From Basidiobolus meristosporus CBS 931.73 (taxonomy: Eukaryota; Basidiobolomycota; Basidiobolomycetes; Basidiobolales; Basidiobolaceae), in assembly GCA_002104905.1 (NCBI GenBank), contig MCFE01000138.1, positions 1 to 64,000 of the forward strand: DNA of 64,000 nt, read 5' to 3'. Of the stretch, positions 55,246-64,000 are shown one piece after another (within the stretch, counting starts at the first letter, position 1; each line of letters opens with the position of its first letter). The notes beneath the pieces were generated by a model. The model was not told the origin of the DNA. It ran no database searches and saw only the letters and a program-made list of their open reading frames with translations. A program made the translations under genes and the position numbers.

Positions 55246-56990
55246 ACTAAAAAAGCCTGGTGACTCTGCTGAATATTTTCTCTTATGATTCCAGAAACTT
55301 AATGGTTCTCCATTATCACTAAGTCTTGTGACTTAAGTCACCCCCTAAGAATCTAATCTTTGCAGATATTCCCTTGCTTGTCCACTGGTTGCTAGGTTGA
55401 AAAGGAGCATTCTTGGCTCATTTTATAGGGTCCTGCCAATTGAGCACCCACTTCTTCTAAGTACTCTTTTGTGTTATACACATATTGCAACTGTCAGTGC
55501 TTCTGATAAAATAGTTTTACCAAATCCCTGCTGAATGCTTACTTGTTGTTTGCACACTTTGGCCTAGATCTTTTGAAACCTTTGCCCCAGTTAATGATGC
55601 TAAGTTAGCTGACTGAGCCAATATTGAAAGGTGTCAGTAAGCATTGGCAAATTCATTTGCATACTGCTCTGCATTATCACAATAGTCCATTAAACAGCTC
55701 AGTGGCTACATTGGATTTAGGGTGAAATGCCAAAGTTTACCATTACTTGTTCTGAGGCATTGCCAGATTCAGATACAATGTCCTTTCCAAAAAGTTAAAT
55801 GTTCTGACTTCATCCTGTCATTCTTCCAAGTAGTTCCCTTTCAGTCAGTATGCACAAGAGTTAGGCATGATCAGTTTTCTCAGTACACTTGATGCCTTCA
55901 ATGTAGCATCCCCATATCCTTAAGCAGGCGTATTACACCAAGCATCTGCTTCTCACGCACAGGTCAGTACTTGTCTGCTGACTTTAGTTTCTTGGATTCA
56001 AATGCATCAGGCAAATCATATCCTTTGCATTCTTGGCTTAGCATTGGACCAATATTCTATCAGGGTGTCTGAGGAAAGAGTGAATATGCTTCTTAAGTTG
56101 GGTATGCTTAGGCCTAGTAGCTTTGCACAATAATCATTGGCGTCTGAGAGGCAGTTTCAAATGCACTATTGCACTTGTGAGTATTGTCCTTTTCACAAAT
56201 ATCAGCTAAAGGGACAGCAGTAGTAGCAAAGAACCAGACATATTGTCAACACTAGGAACTCATTGCAGGAATTATCTGAGCTCTGAGAACACGTTAGGCT
56301 ACTTTTTATTTGTGGTAAACTTAGCTTTCTTTGGGTCTTTGATCACCTCTGTGCAAGTTGCTGTGAGTCTAATTATATAATATGTACCTAGAAGAACTTG
56401 CACTTGGCTGACATGCCTTACAGCTTGCTATCTCCAGGCCTTTGGGTCTTTCTGCATAATCATGATCTTGATACAAACTGGTTCAGTTGTTTGCTTGGTA
56501 CTGAGAGTTCCTGTTAGCTGATGAGACTGAAGTTGGGTTGGGGGGTCTGAGTCAGCTTCTGCATCAAAGGCAGTCCAGCCCAGTAAATTTGATATGATAC
56601 TTTGGAATCAATTACAAACATGGCTGGTACCTGATTGAATGTTCCATTGATGTATTCACTTTTCTTCAAGTTGGAGTCACTTGGCATCTACCTTCATAGG
56701 CACAGCTTGTGATAGCCTTCTTTTATAGTAATTTTTGCCACACTGATTGGTTGTTGCAGTCTTCCCGTATAGACCATGCTGAGTTATAGTGAACAAGTAT
56801 TTTGATGGCTTTGTCAAAAGTGCTAAGGTATTATTTGAAAGATGCTGAATACTTTTATAAGCTTTGATAGTACCATCCACCCAAGCAATCTGCAATAAAT
56901 GGGGTAATTACAATTTCAAATGGTTGAGTGGCAATACCAACTTCATGATTGGCACTCATAGAGTATCTAATTCACTTATCAGCATCCAAA
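55246..56990 (-). pseudogene. Decayed gypsy Gag-Pol internal region
   Basis: Follows the LTR at 54881 and matches the internal region of copy 1 in the same order, with large deletions. The C-terminal region of Pol is at 55.27-55.6 kb, RNase H and RT parts at 55.8-56.5 kb (cttcaatgtagcatcyccat, ttcttggcttagca), and the gag end at 56.68-56.9 kb (KTATTNQCGKNYYKRRLSQA and VPMKVDA). Many stops and frameshifts. The second LTR is not seen, so the element is 5'-truncated. Confidence 0.7.
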
Positions 56991-59977
56991 AATCATATAA
57001 CAAATGTTCCAAGGAGTTTGGCTGATCTAAGATGACATTTAGGCCCTACAGGAGATAACTCTAGTGCGGTATTTACTTGTAGACATATAGCTGCAAAATT
57101 GCCCAATGCATCTCAAAATTGTGCTCCAAAAGCCAATCCACAGTGAATTAAAACCGTTGAACAATATTCCTAACCAAATACATCAATTGGCTTCACAATC
57201 AAAACTTTATTTGGACATTTCTCCTAATATCAATTCAAAAATAGCAGCACATTTTGTGTTCATTTATGGCTATGTAATGCCCAAAATGACAATGCTACAT
57301 ATTTCTATTGCTAATTGGAGTACACAAGTTTGATCTGAAAACTGACAGTATCAAGCACCTATGTCATCACTCTGTATTAGATATAATAAGCTATCTCTTG
57401 AACTCAGTGGGAAGTATGCCCCAGGGCTACAATTCAAGTAATTTTGCCTCTTTTGTAAATACCAAGAATAGCTAATAATAGAATGTTAACTCCACAAATT
57501 CTTGAGGGCAATATTCCCCATCATTTGAGCTTCAAGATACGTCCAGGTTCTATACAGTTTGAGTTTTTGGTGTATATCTCAGGTGTGCAAAGATTGCTAC
57601 ATGTTGAGCTTGAAAAACTTAACTGAATATAGTGACAAAAGTTGAAATATTGTTAGTGCATCAAGAGGCTTGTCAATGTGCCAGAGTGATTACATCAGTC
57701 TTTACAAATAGCTTTTGCCCTTTTCCTTGGTGTATCAAATTGCTGCATATCTAGCTTAACATTGCCTCCTTGTGCCAATATCTTGCACCAACAGCCTGCT
57801 TTGTTGTGCATCCCTTTGCCTTATCTTCTGCATTCATGCACTAGTTATGGAGATAGATTCTGATAAATATAAGATTCTACAGCTGTGCCTTTGAATCAGT
57901 ATCCTTCCCTGAATCTTTGTGCTAACATCTTCTTTCATATGTGTGATTTGACATCTTGACTCTGCTAAGTCTCAGAGTGGGTACACAAATTTAAGCAAAG
58001 ATTATAATTTGATGAATGGTGGGAGAGTATTCACACAAATATAGCTTGCAAGAGGGTGGAAATGATAATGCTGCACTTGGGCCTTGCCAGAATCAATGGT
58101 TAAGCTAAATTGTCATGCAAGCTTTATGATGAAGAATTGCTTTAAAAGCTTAGTATTATGCTTGCTAACAAGCCATTACTAATAATATATTTAACTAGAG
58201 CCCATAAGTAGAAAAGGGGTCTTATTTGAGTATTGTGAAGTGACTAAAGGAGAAACTACAAGCTGAGAACAGATCATCTGCTCAAGGAGATATACTGGTA
58301 CAGTAACACACCTAGATAATTATCCAAAACATCTACTGATCAAGAGGAAGCTCATCAAGCTGTTTTGCCCAACATTGTAATCTGGATCAGTCTGAGCAAA
58401 ATAAGGATGTAGCAATGCTGTCAAACGCTTTGCAGTAGATATACTAATCTGTGATAATGGCAACAGCACCTCAGGAAGAGCTTGCTCATAGGTGCTACAA
58501 AAGATTAGTGGCCAAATGTATCCCTGTACCCAAAATCCAGACTTTGGGGAAGTACTTATCTTGGTGGCAAAGCATAGCTCCATCATTGTAGTTCTAGTCA
58601 TAGCAGATTTGCAAAGCCTATATCCACACTAGTTGCATGTAAGAGTGCCCCTCCTCAAGGATACCTTCCAACAATATGTATAATATAGCAACCAGTGTTT
58701 CTTGCTGCTCCTCAAGTGCCCTAGTAGAGGTGCAAGCATATTTTTTCTTACATGAGATGAATCAGGCACCCAAATCTGTGCATAGTAGCAATGGTTAGCA
58801 ACACTGTGAAACTGGTCTTATTTGAGGAACTGTAAATTACAATATATATTTAAGCCAGCAGAAAAGCAGTATTTTCGCTGGTGCTCAACAAAGGCCACCT
58901 AACAAGAGCCACTTGTGAGCAGGATACACGCAAACAGATATATTATTTCAATTTGGCAGGTTTGAGAATCAGAATTTTGGCAAAATAGGCTGTCAGTAGA
59001 GTCCATGCTAAATCTTACACAATGGTGGAGAAAATCATGACACATCTAGTCCAGAACATCAGAAACATTGTGGGAGACTTCATGTTGGAGGACTGCAGCC
59101 TAATCCAACCTTGTGCTCAACAAGCTGAAGCTGAGCAAACCGGAGTTAATTCTAAACACAGTAGGGTCTACAATATATCCAAAGCTCTATTATCAATTAA
59201 TGGTTAGGAGTCTGAAAATATTTATAGCTGTCACCATGCATGATGTTGCTGTAGCCCAAGTAATGGCCAATTAACACATAAAAAAGTGGTTCCAATAAAT
59301 TGCCATAGTCATCAAGCTTCTGACAATTGCAAGAAGCAACTGTAATGTTACTGGAACAAGCTTATCCCAGAACTTAATGTAGCACTTTTGTCAAGTAGCT
59401 GAAAAGTCCTCATGCTACTGAATTATCTTGAATAATTTTGGTAATAGTCAAGATGAAGCACTGGGAATCTACAAGCACAATAAAGCAGCTCTTTATTGCT
59501 GCATACCCCACCAATAGTTTCACAAGTTTGTATAGGTACATACAGTATGCATATGTACAAAAGCTGTAGAAGTAATACATTAGACAAGTGCTTTGCCATC
59601 CTGGAAGAATAATAGCCAACATTTTAACATAGCCCTTAGTTGAGTAACTATATGATAAGTACCAGCACTGATCTAAAAAGGGAAAAGTTTGGTTGGGGCT
59701 GTGTGTGGCTACAGCAGACCATTGAATTCCTCTTGCAACCAAACAGCATTTTGAAAGTATTAACTAGGTTTTGCCTCATTTTAGTACAGTATGTAGACTA
59801 AACTTTACAGCCTTCCTTACTTATTAGATCCCATGGTAACTCCACTGTACTTGACCCAATTAGTACCTTTATAAGACTTTGCAGAATCTCTGTAAGCACT
59901 TTAGAAGCTGGTTAATATATTAAAATAATGCCTTTGGCTCAAAGCTGTTTTAGTTATGATTGCTGCAAACTTGCTTC
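56991..59977. other. CpG-poor stretch, no gene seen
   Basis: Open frames of at most 110 codons (58320-58601, 59410-59742 and others) without recognisable motifs or promoter structure. Probably decayed mobile-element or spacer DNA. Confidence 0.5.
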
Positions 59978-60342
59978 TGTTGTAATTCAAGAAGTGATTT
60001 GAATATAAGGAACTTGTCGAGAAATAGTGATAATAGCTGAAATCTTGTTTATTTGTAAAGAAGATCAATATTTATACCTTTGTAGAAGCAATACAGTTGT
60101 AATATCAAGCAAGGAGGGCTTCTCAAGTTTCAGGAGCAGTTTGTATCAGTTTCAGGGTTAGTAGATAATTGTAGTAATAGTGCTTATTTGATCCTGGCTC
60201 TATGGGAATAATCACAAGATCATAGATCTGAAGGAAGTGGAAAAGTTAGGGCTGTAAATTAGTCCCACAGTGATCAAGACTACTCCAGAATTGTTAAGTA
60301 AATATTTAGCTGCTAAATATTACCAAACAGTCAAATACATCA
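59978..60342 (-). repeat. LTR of the copia relic
   Basis: About 365 bp. Related to the solo LTR at 40674-41041. In the element's direction it starts TGATGTATTTGACTG and ends ACAACA, preceded by a purine-rich GAGGGGATATGA, a likely polypurine tract. This is the 3' LTR of the relic at its right. Confidence 0.75.
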
Positions 60343-60463
60343 TCATATCCCCTCAACTAAATAATTCACTAATGCTAATTCCTCCCTAAGATTCTCATAT
60401 TGTGGCCTAGCTAGTGGTTTTGTCAATTTATCCACCACCATTTTGTCAGTTGGGCAGAACACT

Positions 60464-60831
60464 TGTTATGATCTATTGCTTGAATGTTTAAGTTAGATAA
60501 GTATTTACCTAAGTCAAATAGCTTTATTTTTAGCCTATCAGTACATCAGCGTTATCTAACAAATCAGTAGTATTAGTAGCAGATGAGTCAGCAAATCCCT
60601 ATCAGACAGTAATGGTTATACTAAGTAGGATCTGATTGGGTGATGATGATACAAACAAATGAGCCATCAGCCACAGCCTACCTTAGGAAATACGATTATT
60701 TAGCAACTGATCTGGCAAAATGTATTGAAGGAGCTGCTGGAACCACAATAAAAATCAGTTCAAGTTTTAGTGAATGCAATACTAGCTACACTCCCTATTC
60801 CTCTACAACTTTTATATCAAGACTTATAACA
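60464..60831 (+). mobile_element. Solo LTR of the gypsy family inside the copia relic
   Basis: 368 bp, the same length as the LTRs of gypsy copies 1 and 2 but diverged by many substitutions. Starts TGTTATGATC and ends TTATAACA. Target-site duplication CACT on both sides (60460-60463 and 60832-60835). The internal region has been removed by LTR-LTR recombination. Confidence 0.9.
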
Positions 60832-62700
60832 CACTAAGTCAGTAGGTTATTTTCTACAGCTTCCCTGGCAGAAAGGTGCTCTATATCTGTTTGCTTAGAT
60901 CTGGCATTGTTGATGGGACTTCTAGCGGATGAAATACAACTTTCATTATCCTTGTGAATGCATGTTGGTTCATAAGAATTAAAACCTAGATCTTTGAATA
61001 GTCTTTGTAGCCATAAAGCCTTGTTGGTTGCTTGAAATCTAGCCATAAATTCAGCTTCAGTTGTAGATAGGGCCACAGTTGGTTGCTTCTTGCAATTCCA
61101 AGTAATAGCTGTACCCACTAAAAGGGTTACATATCCAGTGGTAGAGCATCAGGCAATCAGATTGCTACCCCAATCTGAATTACCATAACCATCAAATTCT
61201 TGCTCATCAGCTGCTTCAGAGTGTTTCAGTTCCATATTTATGGTGCCTTGTAGATATCTGAAATCCGCTTAACTGCTGTAACTTGATCTGATCCATAATT
61301 CTGCATGAATAGACCATCTATTCCAGCTGCCACTGCTATATCTAGACATAAAGATACCATCAGGTATGTCAAGCTACCAGCCATTGATTGATGGGGAAAG
61401 GTTTGGCCCATATTTGAGTCATTTTCTTCTAACACTAGCTGAGATTTGCTTAAATTCAGGTTAATGTCCATAGGGGTAGCTGCAGGTCTGCAATTTTCAT
61501 TTTGCAGCATCTAAGATTGTGCCTGCTGTACTCAGACAGATTCAGCACAATTTTCTGCAAAGGTATGTCCAACCAGGCTACATTTTCAAGAAAAAAGCTC
61601 AATTTTCCAAGATCACTCATCTAAAACTTGCTGAAGAGATCTGACTTTGTCTGCTTAAGTGCCTCCTGATCACTTGAAGGTATTATTAGGTTGTCCACAT
61701 AAAGAACTAGGATGATCACACCCTTTTTGAGCTGTTTCACATATATACTGTGATCTCCAGTGCTACAAGTGAACCCAACTTCCTCTAGATATGTGTTAAT
61801 CTTGTCATACCATGCTCTAGGGGCCTGCTAAAGCCCATACAGTGATTTCCTAAGTTTGCACACCTTATAGGGGCATTTTGAATTGGTAAAACCTTCAGGA
61901 TGCTCCATATCTATAGTTTTGTGTAACTTCCCATCTGGAAAGGCTACTTTGACATTCATTTGGTGTAGATCTACACTGTGTACAGCTGCCAGGGCTAGAA
62001 CTCTCCTAATGGGGTTAGACTTGGCAGCCAGAGCAAATGTTTCCTTAATGTCTAGTCCCTGGATCTGGGAATATCCATTGGCCACCAATCCAGCCTTGTG
62101 CGTATCAACAACACCATCTGAGCTTATCTTGAGCTTGAAGACCTATCTACATCCTATTGGCTTTCTCCCATCTGGTAAATATGCCAGTTTTCACGTTTTT
62201 GCCTTGATGATTCATTGGTACTCCTGCTGCATGGCTTGTTGCCACATAGTATCATTTGGACTTTGCATTGCTTGTTCCAGATTCCAAGATTTGGCACATA
62301 AGGCAAGATAAGCTTCTTCATGATCATTGGATGTTTGCCACCAGGATTCAGTGGCATTTCTAACTCTGGTGTATATCCTAACTGGGATAGTTGGCTCTGA
62401 TCTGGAACTAGTAGAATTATCATCTGTATCTGGCTGAACTTGGTATGTATCTTCTTCATTTGTATTGCTTGTATCATCAGGTAGCAGGCCAATGATTTCA
62501 GTATCTTTCTGATATTAATTTTCCTCAAATACAACATCCCAGCTCTTGATCAGCTTCTGAATTCTGCCATCATACACTCTATACCCTTTAGTATTGTCAC
62601 AATACCCAGAGAAGATCCTTTTTCTACTCTTTGGTTCCAACTTGGAGTGTTTCTTGTCAGCGATGTGATAAAAAACAGCACAGCCAAGGATCTTGAGATG

Positions 62701-62814
62701 CTGGAGGTCTGGCTTCTTGCCGGTGTATGCTTTCAAAGGGTGTAGAATCATGTAATGCTGGAGGTCTGGCTTCTTGCCTGTGTATGCTTTCAAAGGGTGT
62801 AGAATCATGTAATG
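62701..62814 (-). repeat. 57-bp tandem duplication in the copia integrase relic
   Basis: Two adjacent copies (62701-62757 and 62758-62814) differ at one base by reading and repeat 19 codons in frame (LHPLKAYTGKKPDLQ appears twice). Confidence 0.9.
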
Positions 62815-63539
62815 CTGTTGTTGGTCATCAGTTTCTGATGGATACCATAGTAGCAATAGATTCAACCCAAAGCTTATAGTCCATTCCCTTATCATGCTGC
62901 ATAGATATTCCCATTTCTACTATTGCTCTATTTGCACTGTCTGCTACTCCATTTTGCTGTGGAATATGAGAACAGTAATCTGTTGAAGTATACCAGTAGA
63001 TGAGCAGTATTCCCCTCCATTGTCACTTTGTAATACCTTCAGTTTACACCCAGTTTGTATTTCTGCCATGTTCTTGAAGTGCCTTACAGATATTCAATTT
63101 GATCAGAATTGAGTAATTTAGGTCCAAAACAAGCTGATTTTCACCAATTGGCTCATTTTTGTTCCCCATTGTGTCCTGGTCTCCTATGCCATGTCTTCCA
63201 GTTGGTTTCAGCAGATTAAGCAGTGTCAACATATGCAGGTACAATGATCTTGCCTTGTAACTTGTATTTGTTGCAATCTCTGATTTCCAAAGCTAATTTT
63301 TGTCCATTTTCACTCAATATTGAGCAGCTCAGCTTAGTAAAAAAATTGCAGTCCTTGAGCAGTTGCATTACTGACTGAGAGTAGGTTCTTAGCTTTTCCA
63401 GATATGTAGAGTATGTCAGTCAGTTTTGCTGTTGTTGCCCCTGAGCTATTGCTCATATTTAGTTGTATAGACCCACTGGCAGTAACCTCCTGTGCAGAGT
63501 TATCTCCCAGATAAACCTTTCTTACAGGAATAGTCTGTA

Positions 63540-63939
63540 CTATCTGGTACTATATTTGAATGTTAGCCCTGAAGTAGAGCCTATACAAAGCACATATGAT
63601 GCCAGAAAGTTCCAGTGGACCAAGATAGTGCCATGCATTTTTGTGATATGTTACAAGCCTGTGCGGCTAGATTCAGAGTGCCATGGGTATTGTGTATCAG
63701 ATGCATATTTTCAGTCAGTCTGTGATTGCTCACATCAGGTACAACGCTGATCTCAAAAAAAAGGTTCAAAAATGGATATCCCCAGCCCAGTTGGTGAAAC
63801 ACAAGGGCTGCTTTGCATGAGGATGAGGGACTGTATTTCCCATTCTATGGCTAATTGATGGTCCACCCAGCCTCCCTGACATACTATGGCACTATTTGGC
63901 ACTTATTGCTCAATGTGGCACTATCCAATGGAACAAGTC
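63540..63939. mobile_element. Foldback element fragment FB6 (spacer and right arm)
   Basis: Starts with the inner end of the left arm (tgtactatctggtactat), then a spacer containing gcctatacaaagcacata, then a right arm through gattcagagtgccatgggta and gaaacacaagggctgctttg to atccaatggaacaagtc. The left arm is missing; it abuts the end of the copia relic. Confidence 0.7.
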
Positions 63940-64000
63940 TAATAACCATGTTGATTGAATATTCTGAGGTGTAAAGATTGTGATGTCAAAAACTAGAAGA

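Larger units (their letters stand above)
60343..63535 (-). pseudogene. Ty1/copia Pol relic, interrupted by a solo gypsy LTR
   Basis: Minus-strand fragments in copia order. The GAG-pre-integrase part (TWHRRPGHNG) is at 63.17-63.2 kb. The integrase C-terminal part is at 62.52-62.9 kb (LKILGCAVFYHIADKKHSKL, RKRIFSGYCDNTKGYRVYDG). Reverse transcriptase is at 61.5-62.1 kb (MVANGYSQIQGLDIKETFAL, CPYKVCKLRKSLYGL, LVLYVDN). RNase H is at 60.84-61.12 kb (KKQPTVALSTTEAEFMA), continuing beyond the inserted LTR at 60.36-60.46 kb (KLTKPLARPQYENLREEL). Several frameshifts and stops are present. The RT catalytic YVDD is YVDN near 61690-61701, and a 57-bp tandem duplication lies in the integrase part. Non-functional. 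Confidence 0.8.

Noticed and set aside
18400-64000. Repeat-induced point mutation (RIP) as the cause of base bias
   Set aside because: The bias looks like CpG loss with plentiful TpG and CpA, and the differences between gypsy copies lie at CpG. RIP would act on CpA and would have hit the near-identical gypsy pair heavily.

Overview
The window looks like nuclear DNA of a filamentous fungus. Evidence: a protein kinase gene split by 48-60 nt introns, several with TACTAAC-type branch sites; TATA boxes close to start codons; fungal-type Ty3/gypsy and Ty1/copia retrotransposons; and a Plavaka/Tnp2-like DNA transposon relic. The phylum cannot be fixed from the sequence. No rRNA, tRNA or CRISPR was seen.

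1-14 kb: a duplicated cluster of two small secreted-protein families. Family I (minus strand) encodes preproproteins of 139-149 aa: a signal peptide, an acidic pro-region and a cationic Gly/Tyr/Arg/Trp tail ending in CDWGC. Family II (plus strand) encodes small secreted proteins of about 110-125 aa. The two form a convergent (tail-to-tail) module present five times, with exactly 125 bp between the stop codons in three copies. Three family I genes look intact (2744-3193, 3658-4077, 10511-10930). One family II gene looks intact (9367-9777). The other copies are broken by deletions, nonsense changes or lost start codons.

14-18.4 kb: ordinary genes, all on the minus strand. Two are small orphans (14318-14584 and 15350-15652). 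One is a minimal 281-aa NIMA/Nek-like kinase in seven exons (15729-16890). One is a 405-aa orphan with a basic nuclear-localisation-like stretch (17029-18246). A 31-bp tandem repeat lies at 15.0-15.24 kb.

18.4-64 kb: a repeat compartment with very few CpG dinucleotides and no convincing host gene. It holds a satellite of about 34-bp units, each built around a 17-bp interrupted palindrome (24.65-31.25 and 33.2-34.9 kb, roughly 200 units by length). It also holds foldback elements with arms of about 340 bp, an unidentified disrupted ORF region (38.3-39.1 kb) and a Plavaka-like transposase relic (39.3-41.9 kb) containing a solo copia LTR. Two nearly identical 4938-bp Ty3/gypsy elements lie in opposite orientation (41908-46845 and 49731-54668), each with a full 1377-aa Gag-Pol ORF and two identical 368-bp LTRs. 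Further right are a decayed gypsy relic (54.9-57 kb) and a decayed copia relic (60-63.5 kb) with a solo gypsy LTR inside it.

Overall the window joins a compact, CpG-containing, gene-rich segment with a fast-turnover effector-like gene cluster to a CpG-depleted, probably methylated, repeat block. Only the two recent gypsy insertions there still look potentially active.
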